This document shows positions 1 to 9,111 of a stretch of DNA of 64,000 bases, piece after piece. Position numbers and translations under genes: made by a program. The notes under the pieces are model-generated. The model made no database searches, had not been told where the DNA came from, and worked only from the letters and a program-made list of their open reading frames with translations. Each line of letters starts with the position of its first letter. Position 1 is the stretch's first letter. Origin of the DNA: Eubacteriales bacterium. Its GTDB lineage: Bacteria; Bacillota; Clostridia; Lachnospirales; Lachnospiraceae. The DNA lies in NCBI GenBank assembly GCA_030536575.1, contig JAUNPS010000020.1, positions 1-64,000 on the forward strand. Direction: 5' to 3'.

Positions 1-202
1 TAATACTATATAATGCAACGATAAATTTGACAAAAAAATCTCAGGAATAATGCGGACTGAGAGCACTTTTTACTTTATATAGCTGTCAAACACCCGATAA
101 GAAAAGGAAAAAGCAATAAAAACATATTTCAAAAGAAAAAGATTGCATTTTTCTAAAAACAGTAGTATATTATCTGTAACCAATCAACCGAATACCCATA
201 CA

Positions 203-287
203 ATGAGGGAGTAGTTCCGTACCATACGGAGCGGCATCGTCAGCCCGGTCTAAACACCCGGTGCCGTTCAGAAAGAATGAGACTCAT
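203..287 (+). ncRNA. yybP-ykoY manganese riboswitch aptamer
   Basis: The segment has the family's landmarks in order. They are a P1 5' arm ATGAG (203-207) followed at once by GGAGTAG, a central GGCATCGTCAG block (232-242), a GC-rich hairpin (CCCGG/CCGGT), and GAGAC followed by the P1 3' arm CTCAT (283-287). The family binds Mn2+ and commonly precedes Mn exporters and P-type ATPases such as YoaB, which fits the ATPase that follows at 352. Seen: motifs and pairing. Known: the ligand. Inferred: that this copy senses Mn2+. Confidence 0.9.
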
Positions 288-331
288 ATCTGCCGAGAAA
301 AAACTGTGGACAGGTATGGGTTTTTCTTTTT
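283..331 (+). terminator. Riboswitch expression platform: intrinsic terminator overlapping P1
   Basis: CTCATATCTG (283-292) can pair over 10 bp, with G-T wobbles, with CAGGTATGGG (311-320), and a T-rich run (321-330) follows. The left arm contains the 3' arm of the aptamer's P1, so the two structures exclude each other. Ligand-bound aptamer should hold P1 and block the terminator, giving a manganese-ON switch. A second helix, ACCCATAC (194-201) with GTATGGGT (314-321), could also act against the terminator. Confidence 0.75.
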
Positions 332-351
332 CCCAAAGGAGAGGTGATCTC

Positions 352-3000
352 ATGAAAAACTATGAATTATCGGTTTCCGAAGTCCTTGAAAAGGAAAAAA
401 CCAGCCGGGAAGGCTTAACTTCCCAGGAAGCCGGACGACGCCTGGAAGAAGGCGGCCCAAACAGACTGAAAGAAGCCCCCAAACCCACCAATTTGCAGCG
501 CTTTTTGGCGCAGCTCAAAGATCCCATGCTGTTAATCCTGATCGTGGCAGCCGCCGTCTCAGCGGTGACGAACCTGCTTTCGGGAGAAAGCATGGTGGAA
601 GTGTTCATTATTATTCTGGTCGTTATCCTGAACGCAGTCTTAGGCGTCTTCCAGGAAAGCAAAGCGGAAGCGGCCATCGAGGCCCTGCGGACGATGACCG
701 CCGCCACCAGTAAAGTCCTGCGTGACGGCCGCCAGCAGACCATCGAAAGCGAATCCCTCGTCCCCGGCGACATTGTCCTCTTAGAAGCCGGAGACAGCGT
801 CCCCGCCGACGGCCGTATCCTGGAATCCGCCAGCCTGAAGATCGAGGAAGCGGCCCTCACCGGAGAGAGCGTCCCGGTGAATAAAATCGCCGAAGCCCTG
901 AAACTCACCCACGGCGCAGAAGAAATCCCCCTGGGCGACCGCAGCAACCTCTGCTACATGGGCTCCGTCGTCGTCTACGGCCGCGGCAGCATGATCGTAA
1001 CCGACACAGGCATGAACACCGAAATGGGAAAAATTGCAGGGGCCCTTGCCGCCACCGAAGACGAGCAGACCCCCTTGCAGAAAAAGCTGAACGAACTGGG
1101 CAAGACCCTCTCGAAGCTGGTGCTGGCCATCTGCATCTTCATCTTCGTGTTTAACCTGCTGATGGCAGATTCCTTTACGCTGAATACGGTGCTGTCCACC
1201 TTCATGGTGGCCGTTTCCCTGGCTGTGGCAGCCATCCCCGAAGGCCTTGCCACCGTCGTTACCGTCGTGCTCTCCATCGGCGTGACCAACATGAGCAAAC
1301 GAAACGCCGTGATCCGCCGCCTGACGGCCGTCGAAACCCTCGGCTGCGTCCAGGTCATCTGCTCCGACAAAACCGGAACCCTGACCCAGAACCGGATGAC
1401 CGTAGTCGAACACCGCGGCGAAGAAACCGCCATTGCCAGGGCGATGGCCCTTTGCAGCGACGCCGTGATGGGCCAGGACGGCCATGCCCAGGGCGAACCC
1501 ACCGAAGCCGCGCTGGTAAATTATGCGGCAAAGCTGGGCCTGGCGAAAGAAGCCATGGAAAACGAGACGCCCCGTATCGACGAAGCGCCCTTTGATTCCA
1601 AACGGAAAATGATGACCACTGTCCACCAGGCGCAGACAGGTTACTTACAATACACGAAAGGCGCGCCGGACGAAATCCTGAAGCGCTGTACTTCCTATCT
1701 GGAAAACGGAGCTGTCCGCCCGCTGACCGAAGCGTGCCGCAGCCAGATCCTGGCAGACAACAAAGCCATGGCAGACAAAGCCCTCCGCGTACTGGCCGCG
1801 TCCATGCGCACCTGGGAAGAACGTCCCAAAGAAAACACGCCGGAATACCTGGAACAGGATCTCTGTTTCGTGGGCCTTGTCGGCATGATCGACCCGGTCC
1901 GCCCGGAAGTGAAGGACGCGATCTTACAGTGCCGCAGCGCCGGAATCCGCCCGATCATGATTACCGGGGATCATAAAGACACCGCGGTGGCGATCGCGAA
2001 AGAACTGGGAATCGTCAAAAGCAGCGGCGAAGCCATCACCGGAACCGAATTAAACGCCATGAGCGACGAAGAACTGGAACAGAACATTGAACGCTACGGC
2101 GTCTACGCCCGCGTCCAGCCGGAACACAAAGTCCGCATCGTCCAGACCTGGAAGAAAAAAGGCTGCATCACCGCCATGACCGGCGACGGCGTAAACGACG
2201 CCCCCAGCATCAAAGGCGCGGATATCGGCATCGGCATGGGAATTACCGGAACGGACGTGACGAAAAATGTCGCGGACATGGTGCTGGCGGACGATAATTT
2301 TGCCACCATCGTCGGTGCTGTCGGCGAAGGCCGCCGCATCTACGACAATATCCGCAAAGCCATCCAGTTCCTCTTAGCCAGTAACCTGAGCGAAGTGCTG
2401 GGCGTCTTCTGCGCCACCCTGATGGGCTTTACCCTGTTAAAACCCCTGCACCTGCTGTTCATCAACCTGATCACCGACTGCTTCCCGGCCCTGGCCCTTG
2501 GCATGGAAGAAGCGGAAGACGACGTGATGAAGCGCCCGCCCCGGAAATCCTCGGACGGCATTTTCGCCGGGGGCCTGGGAGGCGACCTGCTGTATCAGGG
2601 AATTTTGATTACCGTGCTCACCCTTGTGAGCTACATCACAGGCCACAGCCTGGAAGCCGGCCATTTCGCCATACCGGAAGGCATATCGCCCGAAGGGATG
2701 ACCATGGCCTTCCTGACCATGAGCCTGTGCGAAGTGTTCCACAGCTTTAACATGCGCAGCCAGCGCAAGAGCGTCTTTTCCCTGCATAAGCAAAATCCGG
2801 TTCTGTGGGGTTCCATGCTCGGAAGCCTGCTGATGACCGTAATCGTTGTGGAAGTTCCGACCGTGGCAAAAGCCTTTGGCTTTACGCCGGTTAGCTGGAA
2901 AGAATACGGTATCGCCCTGCTGCTGGCTATCCTGATCATCCCGATCGTCGAGCTGGTAAAAGCGGTGCAGCGCGCCGTGGAGAAAAGGAGAATCGTATGA
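352..3000 (+). CDS. P2-type cation-transporting ATPase (Ca2+/Mn2+ exporter-like)
   Basis: Full-length P2-type ATPase of 882 residues. Visible parts in order are an N-terminal cation-ATPase domain, a membrane pair near residues 55-105, the actuator TGES near residue 170, M4 with PEGL, the phosphorylation site DKTGT at D339, the hinge TGDGVNDAP near 610-618, and C-terminal membrane helices with a SERCA-like NLITDxxPALALG segment in M6. It would use ATP to pump divalent cations out of the cytoplasm. ATG 352 follows a good AGGAGAGG site; the longer frame from 277 runs through the riboswitch terminator and is unlikely. The upstream manganese riboswitch argues for Mn2+ export, alone or with Ca2+. 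The downstream gene overlaps by four bases. Confidence 0.92.
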   Translation: MKNYELSVSEVLEKEKTSREGLTSQEAGRRLEEGGPNRLKEAPKPTNLQRFLAQLKDPMLLILIVAAAVSAVTNLLSGESMVEVFIIILVVILNAVLGVFQESKAEAAIEALRTMTAATSKVLRDGRQQTIESESLVPGDIVLLEAGDSVPADGRILESASLKIEEAALTGESVPVNKIAEALKLTHGAEEIPLGDRSNLCYMGSVVVYGRGSMIVTDTGMNTEMGKIAGALAATEDEQTPLQKKLNELGKTLSKLVLAICIFIFVFNLLMADSFTLNTVLSTFMVAVSLAVAAIPEGLATVVTVVLSIGVTNMSKRNAVIRRLTAVETLGCVQVICSDKTGTLTQNRMTVVEHRGEETAIARAMALCSDAVMGQDGHAQGEPTEAALVNYAAKLGLAKEAMENETPRIDEAPFDSKRKMMTTVHQAQTGYLQYTKGAPDEILKRCTSYLENGAVRPLTEACRSQILADNKAMADKALRVLAASMRTWEERPKENTPEYLEQDLCFVGLVGMIDPVRPEVKDAILQCRSAGIRPIMITGDHKDTAVAIAKELGIVKSSGEAITGTELNAMSDEELEQNIERYGVYARVQPEHKVRIVQTWKKKGCITAMTGDGVNDAPSIKGADIGIGMGITGTDVTKNVADMVLADDNFATIVGAVGEGRRIYDNIRKAIQFLLASNLSEVLGVFCATLMGFTLLKPLHLLFINLITDCFPALALGMEEAEDDVMKRPPRKSSDGIFAGGLGGDLLYQGILITVLTLVSYITGHSLEAGHFAIPEGISPEGMTMAFLTMSLCEVFHSFNMRSQRKSVFSLHKQNPVLWGSMLGSLLMTVIVVEVPTVAKAFGFTPVSWKEYGIALLLAILIIPIVELVKAVQRAVEKRRIV

Positions 3001-3569
3001 TCAAGCGGGAAGATATGCTGGAACTGACCAGGCGCATGACGCTGCAGCGTTCCAACCTTGTCCGGATCGCCGGAGCCTACCTGGATGAGGACGGCGAAAT
3101 CGACGGCACCTTTAACACCAACTGGCTGAACCTTCCGCCGAAGGAAAAGACAAAAAATCTGGCCATTGCCAAGGCAATCCCCTTTGCGAAGGCCAATGAG
3201 GAACTGAAAGAATACCGCTTCCCGAAAGAGGAGCGCGCCGCCGGAAGCATGTGGCAGCTTTTGACGGCCCTCCTGGAATGCGGCCTGAAAAACGACGCCC
3301 TCTGCGAGACTTTCTACGAACTGGCCGGAGCCAGATATCCGGCCGGGGAGCCTTTTGCCATCTTCCTGTTTTACGGGCGCTACGACGTCCCGCTAAAGGC
3401 TTCAGACAAGGAAAGCCTGTGGGAATCCGAAGAGGTTTACGAATACCTGATCGGCGCCTTCTGCCCGCTTACCGGCGAGTACGAACCCGGCCTGCCAAAG
3501 AGCGGCTTTTTATTCCCGCTCTTTTCCGACCGCAGCGCAGACATTTACGCGGCCGCAGTCAAAAAATGA
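2997..3569 (+). CDS. Short DUF4317-family protein
   Basis: 190-residue soluble protein starting in an ATGA overlap with the ATPase stop, so it is translationally coupled. It carries the conserved DUF4317 pattern: an N-terminal block with VRIAGAYLD, a middle block YDVP...EVYEYLIGAFCP, and SGFLFPLFSDRSADIY near the C terminus. As I remember the family, members are about twice this length and continue past that last motif; this copy stops there, so it lacks the C-terminal half. No catalytic function is known to me. Coupling to a riboswitch-controlled metal pump suggests co-expression under high manganese, but a role is not inferable. Confidence 0.7.
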   Translation: MIKREDMLELTRRMTLQRSNLVRIAGAYLDEDGEIDGTFNTNWLNLPPKEKTKNLAIAKAIPFAKANEELKEYRFPKEERAAGSMWQLLTALLECGLKNDALCETFYELAGARYPAGEPFAIFLFYGRYDVPLKASDKESLWESEEVYEYLIGAFCPLTGEYEPGLPKSGFLFPLFSDRSADIYAAAVKK

Positions 3570-3617
3570 CGAAAGGGTTCCGGCCCACGTTCACAGCAGC
3601 ACGAAAGGATCAAAACC

Positions 3618-4289
3618 ATGTACCGGATCTTAATCATTGAAGACGACCTCGGAATCGCCCAGGCCATCAAAGCACAGATGGAACAGTGGGGCTTAGAAGC
3701 CCGGTGCGTCCAAAATTTCCGCAATATCCTGAAAGAATTTGCCGACAGCGACCCGCATCTGGTGCTTCTGGACATTACCTTGCCCTTTTATAACGGCTAC
3801 CACTGGTGCAGCGAAATCCGGAAAGTTTCCAAGGTGCCGATCCTGTTTCTGTCCTCCGCTTCGGATAACATGAACATTGTAATGGCAATGAACATGGGCG
3901 CGGACGATTTCATTGCGAAGCCCTTTGACCTGAACGTCCTGACCGCAAAAGTCCAGGCAATGCTCCGCCGTACCTACGACTTCGCCGCTTCCGTCCCGGT
4001 GCTGGAGCATCGGGGCGCGCTGTTAAACACCGGAGACAGCACCCTGACCTACCAGGACGAAAAAGTCCTCCTGACCAAGAATGAATACCGCATCCTGCTG
4101 GCATTGATGGAAAACAAAGGCAGAGTAGTCAGCCGGGAGCGGCTCATCGAACGTCTGTGGGAGACGGACAGTTTCATCGACGACAATACTCTGACCGTAA
4201 ATGTGAACCGGCTGCGCAGGAAGCTGGAGGGTGCGGGGCTTACGGACTTTATCACCACAAAATTCGGCGTCGGCTATCTGATCGAATGA
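3618..4289 (+). CDS. OmpR/PhoB-family response regulator, BceR-type
   Basis: 223 residues: a receiver domain with acidic pocket EDD near residue 10, phospho-acceptor D52 in LLDITLP and conserved K near 102 (FIAKPF), then a winged-helix DNA-binding domain from about 130 to the end. It lies just upstream of an intramembrane-sensing kinase and a BceAB-type transporter, the standard Bce order. It is expected to be phosphorylated by the kinase at 4314 and to activate the transporter operon through the site at 5374-5387. ATG 3618 follows AAAGGA. No terminator is evident between the preceding gene and this one, so read-through is possible. Confidence 0.9.
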   Translation: MYRILIIEDDLGIAQAIKAQMEQWGLEARCVQNFRNILKEFADSDPHLVLLDITLPFYNGYHWCSEIRKVSKVPILFLSSASDNMNIVMAMNMGADDFIAKPFDLNVLTAKVQAMLRRTYDFAASVPVLEHRGALLNTGDSTLTYQDEKVLLTKNEYRILLALMENKGRVVSRERLIERLWETDSFIDDNTLTVNVNRLRRKLEGAGLTDFITTKFGVGYLIE

Positions 4290-4313
4290 GACAGGCAAAG
4301 GAGCGTATTGAAT

Positions 4314-5303
4314 ATGAATTTTTTTAAGAAATGGCTCTGGCAGCGCCGGTACGGAATTTATGCATTCGGGCTGTTCTGCGCGATTTTTTTCTGCGCCTTT
4401 GCCCTGTATCATCTGCCGCTGGCGGCGGTAGCGTATCCCGTGTTTGTCTGTGCCGTGCTGGGAGCGGTGTTCCTGGCGCTGGATTTCCGGAAAGCGAAGA
4501 GGAAGCACGAACGCCTTCTGGAGATCGAAAAACTTCCGGCGGCCGTGATGGATGATTTCCCCGAAGCGGAGACTTTGGAGGATACGGATTACCAGCAGAT
4601 CATCCAGGCGCTTCGGCGGGAGCAGACGGCCCTGGAAAATGAAATGAATGAGAAGTATACGGACATGGTGGACTATTACACCGTCTGGGCCCACCAGATC
4701 AAGACGCCCATTGCCTCTATGCAGCTTTCCATGCAGCGGGAGGATTCCGACTTTTCCAGAAGGCTGTCGGCGGATCTGTTCCGGATTGAGCAGTATGTGG
4801 AAATGGTTCTGATGTTTCTTAGGCTGGATTCGGATTCGACCGATTACGTTTTCGAGGAACTGGATTTGGACAGCCTGATCCGTCAGACGGTTAAAAAATT
4901 TTCCGGGGAGTTTTACCGCCGGAAGCTGTCGCTTATCTATGAGCCTGTCCAGGTGACTGTCCTGACCGATGAGAAATGGCTGGCCTTTGTGATCGAGCAG
5001 GTGCTTTCCAATGCGCTGAAATATACCCACGAAGGCGCGATTACCATCGAAGTGGAGGAGTCCAAAACGCTCTGTATCCGGGATACGGGCATTGGGATTG
5101 CGCCGGAGGATTTACCGCGCATTTTCGAAAAGGGCTATACGGGCTATAACGGCAGGACGGACAAACGGGCCAGCGGAATTGGCCTGTATCTGTGCAAGCG
5201 GATCTGTAAGAACCTGGGACACCGGATTTTTGTGGATTCGGCGGTGGACGAGGGAACCGTGGTGCGGATCTGTCTTCAGGAGGAAAAGCTGGATCCCCGG
5301 TGA
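4314..5303 (+). CDS. Intramembrane-sensing histidine kinase, BceS-type
   Basis: 329 residues. Two closely spaced N-terminal membrane helices (about residues 12-55) with almost no extracellular loop mark it as an intramembrane-sensing kinase, which in this family relies on its partner ABC transporter to perceive the drug. The phospho-acceptor motif WAHQIKTP places H127. The catalytic domain has an N box (NALKY), G1 DTGIGI and G2 ASGIGLYL. I prefer ATG 4314 over TTG 4308 because AAAGGAG (4297-4303) is ten bases upstream of the ATG and only four from the TTG. Confidence 0.9.
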   Translation: MNFFKKWLWQRRYGIYAFGLFCAIFFCAFALYHLPLAAVAYPVFVCAVLGAVFLALDFRKAKRKHERLLEIEKLPAAVMDDFPEAETLEDTDYQQIIQALRREQTALENEMNEKYTDMVDYYTVWAHQIKTPIASMQLSMQREDSDFSRRLSADLFRIEQYVEMVLMFLRLDSDSTDYVFEELDLDSLIRQTVKKFSGEFYRRKLSLIYEPVQVTVLTDEKWLAFVIEQVLSNALKYTHEGAITIEVEESKTLCIRDTGIGIAPEDLPRIFEKGYTGYNGRTDKRASGIGLYLCKRICKNLGHRIFVDSAVDEGTVVRICLQEEKLDPR

Positions 5304-5373
5304 ACCGCCATGCCTCTTATGCGCGGCGCGGTCTGTGAAAATGCCGTCTTTCCGGATTTTTCGGAGTAAAATG

Positions 5374-5387
5374 TGACAGGAGTGTAA
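5374..5387 (+). promoter_or_regulatory. BceR-type operator
   Basis: TGACA-GGAG-TGTAA matches the consensus TNACA-N4-TGTAA known for Bce-type response regulators. It lies about 60 bp upstream of a possible -10 element TAGAAT (5442-5447) that has no good -35, as expected for an activator-dependent promoter of the transporter genes at 5482. Confidence 0.7.
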
Positions 5388-5397
5388 GAAATAGAGA

Positions 5398-5439
5398 GGG
5401 AAATGTAAGCCGATTCGATGGAGGCGCATTTCCCTTTTT
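5398..5439 (+). terminator. Possible terminator of the regulator-kinase transcript
   Basis: GGGAAATG (5398-5405) pairs perfectly with CATTTCCC (5427-5434), followed by five T. The 21-base loop is long for an intrinsic terminator, so this is tentative. If real, it separates the regulatory genes from the inducible transporter operon. Confidence 0.4.
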
Positions 5440-5481
5440 GCTAGAATAAAGGCATCAAAGGAAAAGCAAGGAGGAATGACA

Positions 5482-6246
5482 ATGAGTATTCTGGAAGTGA
5501 ACGGACTTCGGAAGACCTATACCACCCGCCTGGGCGGAAATAAAGTCGAAGCTTTGAAAAAGGTGACCTTTTTCGTGGAAGAAGGGGAATATGTGGCCAT
5601 CATGGGCGAGTCCGGTTCCGGAAAAACCACCCTTTTAAACATTCTGGCAGCTCTTGACAAGCCCACGGGCGGCACAGTGAAACTGGACGGACGGGACCTT
5701 TCCAAGATCCGGGAGTCCGAGATCGCGGCCTTCCGGCGGGAAAATTTAGGGTTCGTCTTTCAGGATTTTAACCTGCTGGATACGTTTTCCCTGGAAGACA
5801 ATATTTATCTGCCGCTTGTGCTGGCCGGGAAATCCTATCAGGTCATGCACCAGAGCCTGGAACCCATTGCGGAGCAGCTTGGGATTACCGGGATTCTGAA
5901 AAAATATCCCTATGAGGTGTCCGGTGGGCAGAAACAGCGGGCGGCGGTAGCGCGGGCACTGATCACGGAGCCGAAGCTGATTTTGGCCGACGAACCCACA
6001 GGCGCCCTGGATTCGAAGTCTACGGACGAACTGCTCCGCCTTTTTAAAGCAATCAACCGCCAGGGGCAGACGATTTTGATGGTGACCCATTCCGTGAAAG
6101 CGGCAAGCCATGCGGGGCGGGTGCTGTTCATCAAGGACGGCGAGGTCTTCCACCAGCTTTACCGGGGAAATCAGACGGATGAGCAGCTCTATCAGAAGAT
6201 TTCGGATACGCTGACGCTTCTGGCGACGGGCGGTGACAGACGATGA
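5482..6246 (+). CDS. ABC transporter ATPase, BceA-type
   Basis: 254-residue nucleotide-binding subunit of the MacB/LolD-like peptide-resistance class. Walker A GESGSGKTT lies at about residues 42-50, the Q loop is VFQDFNLLD, the signature VSGGQKQR, Walker B LILADEPTGALD, and the switch histidine VTHS. ATG 5482 is chosen because AAGGAGG ends at 5474; the ATG at 5476 would be only one base away. It overlaps the permease by four bases (ATGA). It powers the BceB-type permease, which removes or frees lipid II-cycle targets from peptide antibiotics and signals to the kinase. Confidence 0.92.
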   Translation: MSILEVNGLRKTYTTRLGGNKVEALKKVTFFVEEGEYVAIMGESGSGKTTLLNILAALDKPTGGTVKLDGRDLSKIRESEIAAFRRENLGFVFQDFNLLDTFSLEDNIYLPLVLAGKSYQVMHQSLEPIAEQLGITGILKKYPYEVSGGQKQRAAVARALITEPKLILADEPTGALDSKSTDELLRLFKAINRQGQTILMVTHSVKAASHAGRVLFIKDGEVFHQLYRGNQTDEQLYQKISDTLTLLATGGDRR

Positions 6247-8264
6247 AGGGGAAATTTTATCCGCGGATTGCGTGGACGGGGATCAAAAAGAACAAGCAGA
6301 TGTACCTTCCGTATTTGCTGACCTGCATGGGAATGATTATGATGTATTACATTGTGGCGTTTTTAAATGCGAGCAGCCTGCTGGATAATATCCGGGGAGG
6401 GGCCACGGTGCAGACCATGCTGGGGCTTGGCGGCTGGGTAATCAGCATTTTCGCGCTGATTTTCCTGTTTTACACGAATTCGTTCCTGATTCGGAGGCGG
6501 AAAAAGGAATTCGGCCTGTACAATATCCTCGGTATGGGGAAATGGAACCTGGCCAGAGTCCTTCTGTGGGAGAGCCTGATGACCTTTGGGATTTCCATGG
6601 CGGGAGGGCTTTTAGGCGGCATCGTATTTTCGAAATTTGCCGAGCTTGGGATGATGAACCTGTTAAAACAGGAGGTCACCTTCAACCTGGAGGCGGAGCC
6701 GAAGGTGATCGGTCACACGGCGGCGCGGTTTGCGGTGATTTTCTTTTTACTGTTATTAAATACGCTGCGGCAGATCCAGCTTTCGAATCCGATTGAGCTT
6801 CTGCGGAGTGAAAACGCGGGAGAGAAGCCGCCAAAAGCAAACTGGGTTCTGGCGCTTGCAGGGGTGGTGATCCTGGCGGCCGCATATTACATTGCGGTTT
6901 CCATCGAGGATCCGGTAGCGGCGCTGCTCTGGTTTTTCATTGCGGTGATTCTGGTGATCATTGCCACCTATCTGCTGTTTATCGCCGGGTCTGTCGCGAT
7001 CTGCCGGATTCTGCAAAAGAACAAAACCTATTATTACAAGACGAACCATTTCGTGTCCGTGTCTTCTATGGTATACCGGATGAAGCGGAACGGGGCCGGG
7101 CTTGCGTCCATCTGTATCCTGTGTACCATGGTTCTGGTCATGATTTCGGCTACCGCCTGTATGTACATTGGATCGGAGGACAGTTTCCGGAAGAGGTATC
7201 CCAGGCATATTTCGCTGCAGGCTACGGTGGAAGGGCTGGAGATCCTGAATTCGGACAAAACCGCGGAAGTGAAGGAAATCTGTGAGACGGCCGCGCAGGA
7301 AAAAGGGCAGGAGCCAGTCAATGTACAGGATTACAGCATGGCCGGATTTACCGTATACCTGAATGGAGATCAGTTCTTTACGGATCTGACCATGTCGGAT
7401 TTTCAGTATGGAATGTTTACGGATGTGTGGCAGGTTTTTCTGGTGCCCCTTTCGGACTATAACCGGCTGGCAGAGGCAGACGAGACTCTGGAAACCGGGG
7501 AGGCATTGCTTTACACAACAAAATCGGATTACGATTATGAAACCGTGACGCTTCCGGTCGGGGAGACCTTGCAGATCAAGAAGACAGTGCCGGAGTTCTG
7601 GGATAACAGCATTGATACGATGCAGGTCATTCCCACCATGTACCTGGTGGTGCCTGATCTGGAGACGTGTGTGGAGCCAATGCTGCCGCTTCAGTATGAG
7701 AGCGGGAATTCGATGGTAAAGCTGTATTGGTTTTACGGATATGATCTGGACTGTACGGATGAGGTGCAGGAGCAGGTTTGGGAACAGATTGAGGAAGAAC
7801 TGCAGGACGTCGAGCTGAATGTTTCCTGCGAAAGCGCGGCCAGAAAGCGGGGAGAATACTATGGGCTGTTTGGCGGGCTGTTTTTCTTAGGGATCCTTCT
7901 GGGTATTGTCTTCGTCTTCGCGGCGGTGCTGATCATGTATTATAAGCAGGTTTCGGAAGGCTATGAGGATCAGGGACGGTTCGAGATTATGCAGAAGGTC
8001 GGGATGACGAAAAAGGAGATTAAGAAGAGCATTAATTCCCAGATCCTGACAGTGTTTTTCCTGCCGCTTTTGGCAGCGGGGGTGCATCTGGCTTTTGCGT
8101 TCCCGATGATCTCGAAAATGATGCCGCTTTTGGGTTTGACAGATATGAAGCTTCTGGCCATGGTGACTGTGGGATGCTATTTGACCTTTGCGGTGTGCTA
8201 TGTGTGGGTGTACCGGATCACGTCCAGGGCGTATTACCGGATCGTGAGCGGGCCGGCCAGGTGA
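6243..8264 (+). CDS. ABC transporter permease, BceB-type
   Basis: 673 residues. The layout is typical of the family: one N-terminal helix (about 20-40), a group of helices to about residue 300 (FtsX-type domains), a large extracellular region of roughly 200 residues (about 310-540), then three C-terminal helices including the FtsX-like segment around QVSEGYEDQGRFEIMQKVGM. The large loop is the usual site of drug recognition and of contact with the kinase. It is translationally coupled to the ATPase. The drug, bacitracin-like or lantibiotic, cannot be read from sequence. Confidence 0.92.
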   Translation: MKGKFYPRIAWTGIKKNKQMYLPYLLTCMGMIMMYYIVAFLNASSLLDNIRGGATVQTMLGLGGWVISIFALIFLFYTNSFLIRRRKKEFGLYNILGMGKWNLARVLLWESLMTFGISMAGGLLGGIVFSKFAELGMMNLLKQEVTFNLEAEPKVIGHTAARFAVIFFLLLLNTLRQIQLSNPIELLRSENAGEKPPKANWVLALAGVVILAAAYYIAVSIEDPVAALLWFFIAVILVIIATYLLFIAGSVAICRILQKNKTYYYKTNHFVSVSSMVYRMKRNGAGLASICILCTMVLVMISATACMYIGSEDSFRKRYPRHISLQATVEGLEILNSDKTAEVKEICETAAQEKGQEPVNVQDYSMAGFTVYLNGDQFFTDLTMSDFQYGMFTDVWQVFLVPLSDYNRLAEADETLETGEALLYTTKSDYDYETVTLPVGETLQIKKTVPEFWDNSIDTMQVIPTMYLVVPDLETCVEPMLPLQYESGNSMVKLYWFYGYDLDCTDEVQEQVWEQIEEELQDVELNVSCESAARKRGEYYGLFGGLFFLGILLGIVFVFAAVLIMYYKQVSEGYEDQGRFEIMQKVGMTKKEIKKSINSQILTVFFLPLLAAGVHLAFAFPMISKMMPLLGLTDMKLLAMVTVGCYLTFAVCYVWVYRITSRAYYRIVSGPAR

Positions 8265-8267
8265 GGG

Positions 8268-9041
8268 TCAGGCCGGCGGGTGCTCGTAGAGCCTTGCAAT
8301 GAATTCCTGGCGGTTGGTGACATGCATTTTCTTATACATGTTGGCAATGTGTTTGTAGGCGGTGGCCACGCTGATGCAGAGCCGCTCGCTGATGGAGGAA
8401 GGGGATGCGCCGGAGAGGAGGAGGCTGGCGATCTCCTTTTCCCGTTTGGTGAGGGAATATTCCCGGAACAGGAAATCGTCCTGGTTCAGGGCGGTGTTTT
8501 GGGCGGTAAAAAAGTTAATGAAAAGATTGTCTAAAAGCGGGCGCAGCCTGCGGATCAGCCGAAGCTCATCCTCGGAATAGGGGATGGGCTTTGTGCGGTC
8601 AAAGGAGAGGATGCAGCGGATGCAGTTGTGCTGGTCGGTCAGGCCCATGCCGAGGCAGTATTTGAGCTGCAGGGGGCGGACGTAGGTGGACTCGAAGAGG
8701 TCGTAGGCCTCGCAGGTGTCCTGGTCGGTCCAGTCGCAGACGTGGACTTTTTCGTTTTCGGACAGGTGGAGGGGTTCTTTTAAGGAGTAGCTGCTGACGG
8801 TGCAGCCGTCCAGGTAGTAGTCCAGAAAGGTCTGCCAGGTCTGCTTGTCGACGCCGTACAGGAGGGAGGAGCGGATCTTGCCGGAGGAGTCGAGGAAGAG
8901 GACGCGGGCCTGGTCGTAGGGGATTAAGTGGTGGAGTTCTTTGGCGATGGCGCCGCAGAAGTGGGTGGGGTCGTGTTCGTTTCCGCAGCGGAGAAGGAAT
9001 TGGTACACGCGTTCGAGCGTGGCGGAAGATTGATTTTGCAT
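8268..9041 (-). CDS. LuxR-type transcriptional regulator
   Basis: 257 residues. The C-terminal 65 residues are a LuxR/NarL helix-turn-helix (LTKREKEIASLLLSGAS, then VATAYKHIANMYKKMHV). The N-terminal 190 residues look like a GAF-type sensor, but no ligand motif is clear. The start at 9041 is preferred because GGAGGT lies seven bases upstream; a longer frame to 9092 lacks this. It lies downstream of the PucR-type gene on the same strand with a 70-base gap and is probably cotranscribed. The adjacent island is a plausible target. Confidence 0.8.
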   Translation of the reverse strand: MQNQSSATLERVYQFLLRCGNEHDPTHFCGAIAKELHHLIPYDQARVLFLDSSGKIRSSLLYGVDKQTWQTFLDYYLDGCTVSSYSLKEPLHLSENEKVHVCDWTDQDTCEAYDLFESTYVRPLQLKYCLGMGLTDQHNCIRCILSFDRTKPIPYSEDELRLIRRLRPLLDNLFINFFTAQNTALNQDDFLFREYSLTKREKEIASLLLSGASPSSISERLCISVATAYKHIANMYKKMHVTNRQEFIARLYEHPPA

Positions 9042-9111
9042 AGGCGTACCTCCATTTAGACCAACTGGTACATCAGGTTCCATTCGGGCCATATCGCGGA
9101 CCGTAGGAGTT

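Noticed and set aside
277-351. N-terminal extension of the P-type ATPase
   Set aside because: It would encode the riboswitch P1 arm and terminator; ATG 352 has a strong ribosome site and matches the family's start.
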